From: MedAcidi-G1 sp000817085
GTDB lineage: Bacteria; Actinomycetota; Acidimicrobiia; Acidimicrobiales; MedAcidi-G1
Assembly (NCBI GenBank): GCA_045568635.1
Contig: JBJLAO010000003.1
Span: forward strand, 496,001 to 560,000
Direction of reading: 5' to 3'
DNA length: 64,000 nucleotides
Shown: one piece after another, positions 8,097 through 17,278 of the stretch
Layout: each line of letters begins with the position of its first letter
How positions within the stretch are numbered: the stretch's first letter is position 1
Position numbers and translations under genes: made by a program
Notes under the pieces: model-generated
What the model was told of the DNA's origin: nothing
Database searches by the model: none
The model's input: only the letters and a program-made list of their open reading frames with translations

Positions 8097-8675
8097 TTAG
8101 GAGTTTTTGAAATTTGAAATTATTCCTGGAATTGAATCGAAGCGGGAAACAATTGCTCTGTCTTCTGGTTTAATAAATCCGGAAGAAGTTATGTCATCAA
8201 GCAAATCTATAAAACTTAACCAGAAGCCGTTGTTATCTAAAAGCATGACACTCTTATACTTGTCATGAAGTTTTAACTTGGTCCAAGTTGCGGCTTCAAA
8301 AACTTCTTCAAGAGTTCCTAATCCACCTGGTAAAGCGCAAAAAGCGTCGGCTCTTTCATACATAGTTTTTTTTCGTTCATGCATTGATTCAACGATGACA
8401 AGTTCATCTAGAGAAGTGTGAGCCATTTCTGTTTCTAAAAGATTTTTAGGTACAACACCCATTACCCATCCATTATTTTTTAACACGGCATCTGCAATGG
8501 TGCCCATAACTCCGAATCCACCACCGCCGTAAACTAAACCAATTTTGTTAAGAGCAAGAGCTTCACCTAGATCTTCGACAAGTTCATGAACTGTTTTGTC
8601 TGTACCCATATAGGCGCCACAAAAAACTCCAAGCCATTTATCAGGATAAATTTTATTATTTTCAGGATTATTCAT
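8097..8675 (-). CDS. LOG family protein (nucleotide 5'-monophosphate phosphoribohydrolase)
   Basis: Rossmann-like protein of 192 residues. The glycine-rich GGGGFGVMG segment and the signature PGGLGTLEE (PGGxGTxxE) identify the LOG/TIGR00730 family, whose members release a base from a nucleoside monophosphate. In bacteria most members have a general purine-nucleotide role, and cytokinin activation is known for some. It is divergent from pccB. A TATTAG hexamer seven bases before its ATG could be a -10, without a clear -35. Confidence 0.88.
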   Translation of the reverse strand: MNNPENNKIYPDKWLGVFCGAYMGTDKTVHELVEDLGEALALNKIGLVYGGGGFGVMGTIADAVLKNNGWVMGVVPKNLLETEMAHTSLDELVIVESMHERKKTMYERADAFCALPGGLGTLEEVFEAATWTKLKLHDKYKSVMLLDNNGFWLSFIDLLDDITSSGFIKPEDRAIVSRFDSIPGIISNFKNS

Positions 8676-8746
8676 ATCTCTACTAATACTTTTATTTGAA
8701 TTGTTTAAAGTTGTCGGCTACTTGATGCTATATCCCACATGCCGGT

Positions 8747-8752
8747 TAACCT
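8747..8752 (+). promoter_or_regulatory. Leaderless -10 element of pccB
   Basis: TAACCT ends six bases before the ATG at 8759, matching the spacing seen at many starts in this window. A possible -35 TTGATG lies 19 bases upstream at 8722-8727, a long spacer. Confidence 0.4.
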
Positions 8753-8758
8753 TTTTGC

Positions 8759-10315
8759 ATGGTTGATTATTCTATGGCAGATCGTATTGACGATTTACGA
8801 CGACGTAAAGATGAAGCGATAAATGCAGGCCCTGAAAGAGCTGTGGAACGACAGCATGAAAAAGGCAAGCTTTTGGCACGTGAAAGAATTGATTATCTTC
8901 TTGATCCTGGTTCTTTTCACGAACTCGACATGCTTGTACGACATCGGGCGCATGAAAGTGGAATTGAAGAGAGACCTTATACGGACGGGGTTATTACAGG
9001 TTGGGGAACAATTGATGGGCGAAAAGTTTTTCTTTTCGCCCAAGATTTCACTGTTTTTGGCGGAGCCCTTGGAGAAGTTTTCGCTGAAAAGATTCATAAA
9101 GTAATGGATTTATCTCTATCAGTAGGCGCACCATTGATCGGTTTAAATGATGGAGCAGGAGCTCGGATACAAGAAGGTGTAGTCGGTTTAGACGGTTACG
9201 GTGGAATTTTTTGGCGAAACGTTCAAGCTTCAGGTGTAGTGCCTCAAATTAGTGTGATTTTAGGACCTTGTGCTGGAGGGGCTGTTTACAGTCCCGCAAT
9301 GACGGATTTTATTTTTATGGTCAGAGAAAAATCTCACATGTTTATAACAGGTCCTGATGTTGTCAAAACTGTTACAGGTGAAGAAGTTACTTTAGAAGAA
9401 TTAGGCGGTGCTTCAAGTCATTCGACAAAATCAGGAGTGGCAACATTCGTTGGTGAAGATGAAAAACAAGTTCTCGATGAAGTCAAAACTTTGTTGTCAT
9501 ATCTACCGTCTAACAATCTTGCAGAACTACCTTCATTCGATACCAGTGACGATAGAGACCGACTTTGCCCTGAGTTGCATAACTTGTTACCAGAGAGTTC
9601 GAATCAGCCTTATGAAATGAGAGAAATAATACAAATAGTAGTAGACGATGGCGAGTTTCTCGAATATCACTCGTCGTGGGCTGAGAATATCGTTTGTGGA
9701 TTTTCACGCTTAAACGGCAGAAGTGTTGGAATAGTAGGAAATCAACCGACCAGATTTGCTGGTGTGCTTGATATTCAAGCATCTGAGAAAGCAGCACGCT
9801 TTGTTCGCACTTGTGATGCCTTTAATATTCCACTTATAACGTTTGTTGATGTTCCTGGCTTTTTGCCAGGGGTCGACCAAGAATATGGAGGAATCATTAG
9901 ACATGGAGCCAAGCTGCTTTATGCCTATTGTGAAGCTACCGTTCCCCGAATTCAGGTAATAACTCGAAAAGCATATGGTGGCGCCTACGTAGTAATGGAT
10001 TCAAAATCAGTTGGATCAGATCTTTCACTTGCATGGCCAACTGCCGAACTCGCTGTCATGGGGCCGCAGGGAGCAGTTGAAATTATTTATCGTCGTGAAT
10101 TACAAGAAGAAAAAAATCCCGATCTAAAACGAAATGAATTAGTCGAGGAGTATCTTGAACGTTTTGCCAATCCTTACGTTGCTGCAGAAAGAGGATTTGT
10201 AGATGATGTCATAGATCCAGCAGAAACACGTAAGCGATTAATTGATGGATTAGAAATGTTAGCTTCTAAAAGAGCCGAAACCCCAAGACGCAAACATGGG
10301 AATATCCCACTTTAG
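8759..10315 (+). CDS. pccB: Propionyl-/acetyl-CoA carboxylase carboxyltransferase (beta) subunit
   Basis: Carboxyltransferase subunit of an acyl-CoA carboxylase, 518 residues as is typical, moving CO2 from biotin to propionyl- or acetyl-CoA. Both crotonase-fold halves are present, with oxyanion-hole glycine pairs (CAGGAVYSPA in the N-half, KAYGGAYVVM in the C-half) and DGAGARIQEGV. The epimerase upstream and the epsilon-like gene right after it favour propionyl-CoA. The biotinylated alpha chain is not in the window. ATG at 8774 is an alternative start, but the promoter spacing supports 8759. Confidence 0.92.
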   Translation: MVDYSMADRIDDLRRRKDEAINAGPERAVERQHEKGKLLARERIDYLLDPGSFHELDMLVRHRAHESGIEERPYTDGVITGWGTIDGRKVFLFAQDFTVFGGALGEVFAEKIHKVMDLSLSVGAPLIGLNDGAGARIQEGVVGLDGYGGIFWRNVQASGVVPQISVILGPCAGGAVYSPAMTDFIFMVREKSHMFITGPDVVKTVTGEEVTLEELGGASSHSTKSGVATFVGEDEKQVLDEVKTLLSYLPSNNLAELPSFDTSDDRDRLCPELHNLLPESSNQPYEMREIIQIVVDDGEFLEYHSSWAENIVCGFSRLNGRSVGIVGNQPTRFAGVLDIQASEKAARFVRTCDAFNIPLITFVDVPGFLPGVDQEYGGIIRHGAKLLYAYCEATVPRIQVITRKAYGGAYVVMDSKSVGSDLSLAWPTAELAVMGPQGAVEIIYRRELQEEKNPDLKRNELVEEYLERFANPYVAAERGFVDDVIDPAETRKRLIDGLEMLASKRAETPRRKHGNIPL

Positions 10316-10322
10316 GAAAAGT

Positions 10323-10529
10323 ATGAAAGTTTTTAATATTGAAGCAGAAGGTGCTTCTAAAGAAGAGTTGGAAGCTATCAAGATCGCCATTCAAGAAATA
10401 GAGTTTGATATTTTTCGCATTAATAACAATGAGAATCATCTAGATAATGAATCAAAAAAGTGGAAATTTTCTGGCAGATGGTGGTTAGACGGCAATAATG
10501 CTAATTACCAAAGTGGATCTTGGAAATAG
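10323..10529 (+). CDS. Acyl-CoA carboxylase epsilon-like subunit
   Basis: 68-residue protein starting 7 bases after pccB, with an AGGA motif overlapping the pccB stop as ribosome site. It has the layout of actinobacterial AccE/PccE: an N-terminal strand followed by an ASKEELEAIKIAI helix, a variable middle, and a Trp/Gly/Arg-rich end (SGRWW). These small subunits stabilise the alpha-beta carboxylase complex. The match rests on position, size and pattern rather than strong sequence identity. Confidence 0.65.
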   Translation: MKVFNIEAEGASKEELEAIKIAIQEIEFDIFRINNNENHLDNESKKWKFSGRWWLDGNNANYQSGSWK

Positions 10530-10537
10530 AAATTTTT

Positions 10538-11329
10538 TTACTTTATTTCTATACTTACTGACCGGATAAGAAGTTGCCTCTCTGGGCCACCCCCGTATGG
10601 GGAAGTGTCATCTTTTTTATATAAGTCCATCATTTTTTTCAGAATTGACAATCCCTGTGTGTCAGTTTCACCAAACACTATATAACTACCTTGATTGTCA
10701 AGCAGGCTTACTTCCTCACCTGTAGAAAAGAAAAATTGAGCACCGGAACTATTAAGGCCAGACGAGCGAGCCATGATTAATTGGCCAGGTGAATACGTAA
10801 AAGGTCCTTTTACACCGCCATTACTTAAAGGTAAGAAAAGTCCTCCCTCATCTGAAATGGTATAACCAGGTCCTGGGTCGGACCAATCGTTGGTGTGAGG
10901 TGAACCACCTTGAATTATTCCGATAGATGGATCAAGACGAAAAAGAAGAGTGTTGTCGTAGTAACCATAGTTAGTCAGCACAACGAAATTATTTGTTGTA
11001 TTGGGAGTCAGAGAAGTATCTAAAAGGACTCTGATTTCACCTTCTGTTGTATCGAAAACAGCAGTATGTGTTTTTTGTGGTTCTATGCAGCGAGGAGGAC
11101 GTCTCACGAAGTCGATAGTTCGAGGAGAAGATTTGTCATTTTTTGGACAATTTGTAGGAAGTATGTTGCTGGAAAATTCGTTGTCATCATTTTGATTGGA
11201 ACCTGAATTTGAGAAAACGAGAGCTACTCCACTTCCTAAGAGAACAAAAACTAAAAGAGCAGCAGTAATTCTTGTTTTGTTAGAGTGTTTTCCTGGATTC
11301 TCTATTGACCGCTTGGTTTTTTTAACCAT
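10538..11329 (-). CDS. Membrane-anchored cyclophilin-type peptidyl-prolyl isomerase
   Basis: 263 residues: a basic N-terminus, one membrane segment (about 20-40), a disordered linker with two Cys, and a cyclophilin domain from about residue 85. Family features include the TTEGEIRVLLD strand, the FRLDPSIGIIQGG segment (canonical F-H-R and F-x-x-Q-G-G, here with L for H and I for F), PGQLIMARS and the GAQFFFSTG motif. It probably folds proteins outside the membrane. The altered active-site strand may lower activity. It has its own TATGAT promoter. Confidence 0.85.
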   Translation of the reverse strand: MVKKTKRSIENPGKHSNKTRITAALLVFVLLGSGVALVFSNSGSNQNDDNEFSSNILPTNCPKNDKSSPRTIDFVRRPPRCIEPQKTHTAVFDTTEGEIRVLLDTSLTPNTTNNFVVLTNYGYYDNTLLFRLDPSIGIIQGGSPHTNDWSDPGPGYTISDEGGLFLPLSNGGVKGPFTYSPGQLIMARSSGLNSSGAQFFFSTGEEVSLLDNQGSYIVFGETDTQGLSILKKMMDLYKKDDTSPYGGGPERQLLIRSVSIEIK

Positions 11330-11335
11330 ATATAG

Positions 11336-11363
11336 ATCATATTAATCTAAGTTGTTTTAGCAA
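11336..11363 (-). promoter_or_regulatory. Leaderless promoter of the cyclophilin gene
   Basis: Minus strand: TTGCTA (11358-11363), a 16-base spacer and TATGAT (11336-11341), ending six bases before the ATG. This is one of the best consensus matches in the window. Confidence 0.6.
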
Positions 11364-11413
11364 TATTTAATTTGCGCAAATCTGATGCCTTAGGCCCGCT
11401 AGCGTATGTGTCT

Positions 11414-12631
11414 ATGGGACTACTTGTTCAAAAGTTTGGCGGAACTGCAGTAGGAGATCCTGAACGTATTCGAGCTGTTGCAGACCATGTAGCGCGTACT
11501 GTTAATAGCGGAAATCAGGTCGTAGTTGTTGTTTCTGCTATGGGTAAAGAAACCGACGAACTATTACGCTTGGCTAAAGATGTGTCCAGTAGAAGACCGG
11601 GGCGTGAGATGGACATGCTTATCACCGCAGGTGAGAGAAAAGCAATGTCTCTGTTATGTATGGCTCTTCATGATGTTGGAGTTGCAGCGGATTCGTTTAC
11701 AGGAAGTCAGGCAGGTTTTTTAACTGATTCGAATCATCAAAATGCCAAAATTATTGAGGTGAAACCTGACCGTATAGAAATAGCTTTATCTGAAAACAGA
11801 GTTCCAGTCGTAGGAGGTTCTCAAGGAGTATCAGTTGATAATAATGTTACTTTTTTAGGAAGAGGAGGTTCCGACACGACTGCGGTAGCTCTAGCACACG
11901 CCGTAAAAGCTGATGCATGCGAATTGTACACAGATGTAACAGGTGTTTTTACGACTGATCCGCGTTTAGTTCCCACAGCGCGGCTCATGTCGAATGTATC
12001 TTTTGATGAACTTTTAGAAATGACAGCTACTGGTTGTCCAAAGCCAGCAATGCGTTCTGTTGAATATGCTCGAACTCATGGAGTTAAATTGCATATTCGT
12101 TCAGCGTTTACATGGCAAGAAGGAACATGGGTAGGAGAGGAGAAAGTAGAAATGGAACAAGCAATAGTCTCAGCGGTAACTCACGATACTTCTGAGACAA
12201 AAATGACAATTTCAGGAGTCCCAGATAAACCTGGTCTAGCAGCAGGTATTTTTCGCGCTCTTTCTGATGTTGATGTGAATGTTGACATGATTGTTCAAAA
12301 CACTTCAGAGGATGGTTTTACTGATATATCTTTTACAGTTCCACACGGTGATCTAGAAGTTTCAATGTCAATCGCGGAGAACTTAATTGGAGATATTGGG
12401 GCATCTGGGGTTTCATCAGACACCGAAGTAGCGCGAGTTACTGTCATTGGAGCAGGTATGAGGTCAAATCCCGGTGTTGCGGCTTCTATGTTTGAAACTC
12501 TTGCTGAAAATGGAATTAATATCCAAATGATCTCAACTTCAGCAATTCGAATTAGTTGTATGGTTGCAGAAAATCAAATTAATGAAGCGGTTCAGGCACT
12601 CCATGAGACATTCGGATTAGCGGAATCTTGA
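11414..12631 (+). CDS. lysC: Aspartate kinase
   Basis: First enzyme of the aspartate family pathway (lysine, threonine, methionine, diaminopimelate), 405 residues from ATG 11414. The kinase signature KFGGT begins at residue 7, followed by the VVVVSAMGKETDELL region and the GRGGSDTTAVALA substrate motif. Two C-terminal ACT domains bind feedback amino acids. The in-frame codons upstream (from 11372) do not fit the family N-terminus, and GTG at 11408 is a second option. asd follows after two lipoprotein genes. Confidence 0.93.
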   Translation: MGLLVQKFGGTAVGDPERIRAVADHVARTVNSGNQVVVVVSAMGKETDELLRLAKDVSSRRPGREMDMLITAGERKAMSLLCMALHDVGVAADSFTGSQAGFLTDSNHQNAKIIEVKPDRIEIALSENRVPVVGGSQGVSVDNNVTFLGRGGSDTTAVALAHAVKADACELYTDVTGVFTTDPRLVPTARLMSNVSFDELLEMTATGCPKPAMRSVEYARTHGVKLHIRSAFTWQEGTWVGEEKVEMEQAIVSAVTHDTSETKMTISGVPDKPGLAAGIFRALSDVDVNVDMIVQNTSEDGFTDISFTVPHGDLEVSMSIAENLIGDIGASGVSSDTEVARVTVIGAGMRSNPGVAASMFETLAENGINIQMISTSAIRISCMVAENQINEAVQALHETFGLAES

Positions 12632-12683
12632 ATCTCATTTTTAGTATTTTTTTTATATCAAGAAAAATATTTTTCTGCCAAAG

Positions 12684-13703
12684 ATGATGTTTCGAAAAGC
12701 TATCTTGAGCGTGTTGGTCATGGCTTTAGTAGGTTCTTGCAGTTCACAAGTATCCGTTGACAGAAATAGTAATCTTGAAACAGTTCAAGAAGCTGAAAGT
12801 CAAGGTAGTAAATCAAACGACCTTCTGCCGCAAAGAGATTTCTCTGCAGGTCCTAATATCTATGATCTTTCTGAATCTCAAATGAGTTGTTTAGTAGATC
12901 AACTACTCAATTTTTTTACTCCGGAACAGGTCAGTTCTATAACTAACGAAGGCCCAAATGTTGAACAAAAAGAGACTGCCCTTTCAGCTTTAGAGATATG
13001 TAATTTGCTAGTTACGGTTACAAATCTAGGTATTTTAGAAGGCATAAATCGGTCTTTTGGAAGTCCTTCGAATGATACTGATTGTGTTCTTTCAACCATT
13101 AGAGAAAAAGAGTTAGTTCCAATTTTTGAAATTCTATTTTCTGAAATTGATTCAACTGTAATGTCCAAAAAAATTGAGACAATTTTATTAGAAAGTCGGA
13201 TATTGGATTTTTTGGTTACTTGCGTACTCGATGCACAGTTTGGAAATTACCAAAATAAAGATTTCCTATGCAGTGGCTTTTTTGATCGTATAGCAAAAAT
13301 GATGGTTGCGATTATTCGTCAAGGCATTCAAGTCGAAGAAGGTCCAACAGTTAATCCTGATTTATTAATTGAATTGTTTTCGACATCTGATGAGATATAT
13401 ATTTGGCTTTCAAAAAATGTTGATATCGAAATTGCAGGTGATGCAGCAATAGTTCGTGATGCATCTATTTATGTTTCTAAAGTAATGATCGAATCTTTTA
13501 AAGATTTAGGATCTGATGCCAAACCAGAAGAAGTTTTAGAAGCCATGTTTGTTGCTGTTGTTAGATTAGATTCCGAATTGACTGAAGAAAGAAGCTTGAT
13601 TGAGCAATCTCAAGAAAGATTAGAACAGTATTTAATTTCTGTTTGTGGTGATTCAGCGACTTATCTTTTTAGTTTGCTATCTGGAATAGGTCAAAAGATT
13701 TGA
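12684..13703 (+). CDS. Predicted lipoprotein with Cys-containing helical repeats
   Basis: 339 residues. The signal peptide ends in a lipobox (V-G-S-C, Cys near 19), so it is a lipid-anchored surface protein. The body is helical, with paired cysteines in a loose C-x2-D ... C pattern suggesting two degenerate repeats. The C-terminal 170 residues resemble the next gene: both have a W-(L/V)-S segment followed by IA, and a late Cys-Gly before a hydrophobic helix. No enzymatic motif is seen and no function is recognised. Confidence 0.75.
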   Translation: MMFRKAILSVLVMALVGSCSSQVSVDRNSNLETVQEAESQGSKSNDLLPQRDFSAGPNIYDLSESQMSCLVDQLLNFFTPEQVSSITNEGPNVEQKETALSALEICNLLVTVTNLGILEGINRSFGSPSNDTDCVLSTIREKELVPIFEILFSEIDSTVMSKKIETILLESRILDFLVTCVLDAQFGNYQNKDFLCSGFFDRIAKMMVAIIRQGIQVEEGPTVNPDLLIELFSTSDEIYIWLSKNVDIEIAGDAAIVRDASIYVSKVMIESFKDLGSDAKPEEVLEAMFVAVVRLDSELTEERSLIEQSQERLEQYLISVCGDSATYLFSLLSGIGQKI

Positions 13704-14437
13704 AATTATTAGTTAAATCAAAAAAACTTATTTCATATATTTTGGTAGTTGCATTGTTAACGGGCTGCGGGGCAACTCTTCGTAGTTCTGAAAAAGTTCA
13801 AAATGAACCATTAGACACTTTGATCAAACTAGAGAATAAAGAAAATCAAATTCTTTCTACAACTGAAGAAAATTCTTCATATACAAGTTTTGCTCCACTT
13901 CTTACTTACGAACCTTTAACTACTGAAATCCCGGAAGGTTTCTGTCTAGCTCTTGCAAAAAAATCTGCTCAACTAATGATTGAAATTGAAAAAGAGTTGT
14001 TCTCTGCAAATAGAAGTGAAGTAAAAATTTTACAGCAATTAATACTCAGATCTGAAGAATTAATTAGTTGGGTATCTGCACGTGTTCCGTTTGTAATAGC
14101 CAATGAAATCTTCGAACTTGTATCTTTTTATGAAGAATTGGCTGAAATTTTAAAGTCAGTTGATGCTCAAAACACCACTATGATTCGTATACAAGTTTTA
14201 ATTTCTTCTTCTCTTCTCTCTCTAGATTCTGTTAGCCTCGATACTTTTCTAAGTGCTTCAAATCAGCTGGGTCGGTATGTCGATGATTCTTGCGGCCCCG
14301 GGTATCCATTACTCGCAACATTAGCCGGTTTAGTTTCTAATCAAAAGATGCAAAATGTAGAACACTCAGAGAATGTTATTAATTCTTTTCTAGATATTTG
14401 GCTTGCCGAAGAAGTAGAAAATATTGATACAAACTGA
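13700..14437 (+). CDS. Predicted lipoprotein, homologue of the preceding one
   Basis: 245 residues, starting at TTG 13700 that overlaps the previous stop by four bases (TTGA). Signal peptide with lipobox L-T-G-C (Cys near 23), then a low-complexity linker to about residue 75 and a helical domain. That domain aligns by eye with the C-terminal half of the upstream lipoprotein, including a conserved Cys at each end. The pair is probably an ancient tandem duplication whose products may act together at the cell surface. Function unknown. Confidence 0.72.
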   Translation: MKLLVKSKKLISYILVVALLTGCGATLRSSEKVQNEPLDTLIKLENKENQILSTTEENSSYTSFAPLLTYEPLTTEIPEGFCLALAKKSAQLMIEIEKELFSANRSEVKILQQLILRSEELISWVSARVPFVIANEIFELVSFYEELAEILKSVDAQNTTMIRIQVLISSSLLSLDSVSLDTFLSASNQLGRYVDDSCGPGYPLLATLAGLVSNQKMQNVEHSENVINSFLDIWLAEEVENIDTN

Positions 14438-14471
14438 TTTTTTAAAAATTTATTAAAAACGTTTAAAAATT

Positions 14472-14500
14472 TTGAACACCTATTTGAACACCCGTAGTCT
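14472..14500 (+). promoter_or_regulatory. Leaderless promoter of asd
   Basis: TTGAAC (14472-14477), 17-base spacer, TAGTCT (14495-14500), ending six bases before the asd ATG at 14507. No ribosome-binding site is present, consistent with a leaderless mRNA. Confidence 0.65.
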
Positions 14501-14506
14501 GAATAT

Positions 14507-15526
14507 ATGAATATTGCTGTTGTTGGGGCCACGGGGCAAGTTGGCCAAGTTATGAGAGCCCTATTATGGGAACGTGAATTTCCTGTTGGTGACATTAGGT
14601 TTATGGCGTCTTCTCGTTCAGCTGGAAGCATTTTGAATTGGGGGAACCAAGAAATAATTGTTGAGGACTCAGCTAAAGCAGATTGGTCGAATGTTGATAT
14701 TGCATTATTAAGTGCTGGTAAAACTGCCTCATTGGAAATCTCACCTTTAATAGCAGCTTCAGGGGCTACAGTAGTTGACAATTCATCAGGCTGGAGAATG
14801 GATCCAGAGGTTCCACTTGTAGTCAGTGAAGTAAATCCTGAAGCTCTTGATCAAATACCAAAAGGCATTGTTGCAAACCCTAACTGTACAACAATGGTCG
14901 CTATGCCTGTTTTATCGCCGTTGCATAAACGCGCAGGACTTTTGTCGCTCAGAATTTCAACCTATCAAGCAGTTTCTGGTGCAGGTTTAGCTGGTGTAGA
15001 AGAACTAGAAGGCCAGATTAATTCAGCTAGCGGTAAAGCCACACAACTTGCGTATGACGGTAAGGCCCATGAATTTCCTGAACCGAGTTCCTTTCCACAA
15101 TCGATTGCTTTTAATGTTTTACCGCATGCAGGTTCTTTTGTTGATGACGGCAGAGGAGAAACTGACGAAGAACAGAAGTTACGGAACGAAACTCGAAAAA
15201 TCTTAAATACTCCTAATTTATTAGTCTCACCTGTATGCGTTAGGGTTCCTGTATTTACAGGTCACTCTTTGGCAATAAATGCAGAATTTGAAAATCCTAT
15301 TTCTGCTGAAGAAGCGACAGAGATACTTTCTGAAACATCTGGTGTTACTTTATGTGACGTCCCAACTCCAATTGATTGCACAGGCATTGATGAAACTCTT
15401 GTTGGACGTATACGACAAGATGAAACCGTAGAAAATGGTTTGGCTCTGTTTTTGTCTGGTGACAATCTTCGGAAAGGTGCCGCATTGAATGCGATTCAAA
15501 TTGCTGAGGAATTATTAAAACGCTGA
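14507..15526 (+). CDS. asd: Aspartate-semialdehyde dehydrogenase
   Basis: Converts aspartyl phosphate to aspartate semialdehyde with NADPH; 339 residues, normal length. N-terminal GATGQVGQ nucleotide-binding loop, the catalytic nucleophile Cys127 in NPNCTTM, and the substrate region with a His (GHSLA) near residue 249. It lies downstream of lysC but has its own promoter, so it is not strictly dependent on lysC transcription. Confidence 0.94.
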   Translation: MNIAVVGATGQVGQVMRALLWEREFPVGDIRFMASSRSAGSILNWGNQEIIVEDSAKADWSNVDIALLSAGKTASLEISPLIAASGATVVDNSSGWRMDPEVPLVVSEVNPEALDQIPKGIVANPNCTTMVAMPVLSPLHKRAGLLSLRISTYQAVSGAGLAGVEELEGQINSASGKATQLAYDGKAHEFPEPSSFPQSIAFNVLPHAGSFVDDGRGETDEEQKLRNETRKILNTPNLLVSPVCVRVPVFTGHSLAINAEFENPISAEEATEILSETSGVTLCDVPTPIDCTGIDETLVGRIRQDETVENGLALFLSGDNLRKGAALNAIQIAEELLKR

Positions 15527-15548
15527 TAAAAGAGAGAAAGGCCCAATT

Positions 15549-16637
15549 ATGAAAGTCGGAATTACACTTCCAGCTCAGTTTCCATTCGGTAGTACAGAAC
15601 AAATGCTTCCGATTTATGAGGAAATGGGAGCTGATTCTTACTGGGCCCCAGATCATTTACTAGGAGTATTTCACCCGGCTTTATGGTCAGAGACACCTCT
15701 CTCAGCATTGGCAGCTGATCCAGATGCTTTTTATGATCCATTTGTTTATGGAGCACGAATTTCAACTATGACTAACAAAACGTATGGAATTTCAGTAACT
15801 GATTCAACTCGTCGAAGGGCAGCAGATCTGGCTCGCACGGCACTTTCACTTAATGATTTAATACCTGGAGGATTTATTTTAGGAATGGGTTCAGGGGAAG
15901 CTGAAAGCCTTCTTCCTTTTGGGTACCCTTTCGATAAACCCGTAGGTATTTTTGAAGAGTGTCTTATTGAGTTGCGTTCTTTACTTGATGACGGTCATAT
16001 GCCCGATAATAAGATTGGTCGAATGGGCTTACCTTTAGAAGCTGAAGGAAGGGGTAAACCAGCTGTCTGGATCGCAGGACACGGTCCAAGAATGTTACGT
16101 TTGACCGGCCAGTACGGTGATGGTTGGATCCCAGCATGGTGGCTGTCACCGAAGGAATACGAAGAAAAGCTTTCAATTATAACTGAGCATGCAAAGTCAT
16201 TCGGAAGACCTGTTCCGGAAGCTTCTTATTTGGCCTTTATTTTGTTTTGTGAATCAATGGACAAGGCTGAAGAGATGTTTGAAAAAGAGCCATTAGGTAA
16301 ACTTTTCGGTCTTTTTGCAATGGGTGAGATTTGGGAAGAGCATGGTCTTGAACATCCTTTAGGAAATGATTCAAAAGGTTTTATAGATGTGATCATTCAT
16401 GATTTAAATGCAGATGACTTAAGAGATTTGGCACCAACAATTCCTTTTGAGATGGTAAAAAAAGTAGTTTTTGTAGGAAACTCAAATGAGTTAGGTGAAC
16501 AATTTGAGGGATATGCAAAAGCCGGTTTAGAGCATTTGGTAGTTGGAAATCTGACCGGTGTTGTGGGCGGAATGGATGAGATAATGGCAAGGGGAATGGA
16601 ATTACCTCAGCTTATGTCTGTACTTAAAGAACTTTAA
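15549..16637 (+). CDS. LLM-class flavin/F420-dependent oxidoreductase
   Basis: 362-residue TIM-barrel protein of the bacterial luciferase-like superfamily. N-terminal KVGITLPAQFPFGS strand, SYWAPDHLLG motif, a GMGSGEAE loop for the cofactor phosphate and a GHGPRMLRLTGQYGDGW motif near the centre resemble F420-dependent reductases such as mycobacterial phthiodiolone ketoreductase. A GAGAGAAAGG ribosome site precedes the ATG by about 10 bases. Substrate unknown; F420 rather than FMN is inferred from family resemblance. Confidence 0.8.
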   Translation: MKVGITLPAQFPFGSTEQMLPIYEEMGADSYWAPDHLLGVFHPALWSETPLSALAADPDAFYDPFVYGARISTMTNKTYGISVTDSTRRRAADLARTALSLNDLIPGGFILGMGSGEAESLLPFGYPFDKPVGIFEECLIELRSLLDDGHMPDNKIGRMGLPLEAEGRGKPAVWIAGHGPRMLRLTGQYGDGWIPAWWLSPKEYEEKLSIITEHAKSFGRPVPEASYLAFILFCESMDKAEEMFEKEPLGKLFGLFAMGEIWEEHGLEHPLGNDSKGFIDVIIHDLNADDLRDLAPTIPFEMVKKVVFVGNSNELGEQFEGYAKAGLEHLVVGNLTGVVGGMDEIMARGMELPQLMSVLKEL

Positions 16638-16644
16638 ATTTTAT

Positions 16645-16896
16645 TTAGGGCGGATTTTCTACATAACGTTCCATCGCCGTTTCAAGAGACAAGTCAAGCT
16701 GATTGGCAATACTGGCTAACCAAGCTAAAACGTCAGCTAATTCATGGAGCTGATTTTCTCGTGATCCTTTTCTAACGGCCTGAGCTAGTTCTCCAACTTC
16801 TTCACATAACCATGCAACTGTTGAGGGGAGACCACGGTTTCTATCATCTTCTCCATATAGATTTTCCATCAAATTCTGTAATTGATTTAGGTCCAT
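16645..16896 (-). CDS. MazG-like nucleotide pyrophosphohydrolase
   Basis: 83-residue single-domain MazG protein. The helix motifs EEVGEL and ELADVLAWL provide the acidic Mg2+-binding residues that hydrolyse nucleoside triphosphates to monophosphates. It lacks the longer C-terminal tail of many MazG-like enzymes. It is convergent with the LLM gene (7-base gap) and has a TACGGT leaderless -10 element. Confidence 0.85.
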   Translation of the reverse strand: MDLNQLQNLMENLYGEDDRNRGLPSTVAWLCEEVGELAQAVRKGSRENQLHELADVLAWLASIANQLDLSLETAMERYVENPP

Positions 16897-16902
16897 TTAA
16901 GA

Positions 16903-16908
16903 ACCGTA
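16903..16908 (-). promoter_or_regulatory. Leaderless -10 of the MazG gene
   Basis: Minus-strand TACGGT ends six bases before the ATG; the same hexamer and spacing occur before the gene at 45469. No clear -35. Confidence 0.4.
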
Positions 16909-16974
16909 ATATGAGTAGGTAAAACTTTCAGGTATCCCCGTGTTGAGAGCTTTTTTGGTACACAATCTCATTTA

Positions 16975-17274
16975 ATGATTTCAGACAGCGAAGCTAATAA
17001 TCTTTTACTCGCACTAGATGCACTAGATGAATTGGAACAAGCGGCTCTAAAGATGGTGAGAGCTGAAATTGAATGTGGACCTGTTATAGATGGTCTGATG
17101 GCCGATCCGTTAACAGAAGGATCTCGTTTAGACCTTCTTTATGAAGTTGATACGTTAGTCACAGACTTATTGACTGCTATGGGAAGACGCAGAACCGTTG
17201 GGGCGTTACTTCAAGAAGCACCGGCAAGTTCTGCTCGTGATGCATTGACCGCGCATTTATCAGAACAAAATTAA
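16975..17274 (+). CDS. Small helical protein of unknown function
   Basis: 99 residues, predicted largely helical and acidic (LALDALDELEQAALKMVRAE near the start), with an RRRTVGALL segment late. No signal peptide, membrane segment or recognised motif. Codon use looks like the neighbours, and the gene is flanked by real genes on both sides with a 4-base gap to the convergent YbaK gene. I do not recognise the family. Confidence 0.65.
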   Translation: MISDSEANNLLLALDALDELEQAALKMVRAEIECGPVIDGLMADPLTEGSRLDLLYEVDTLVTDLLTAMGRRRTVGALLQEAPASSARDALTAHLSEQN

Positions 17275-17278
17275 ATAA

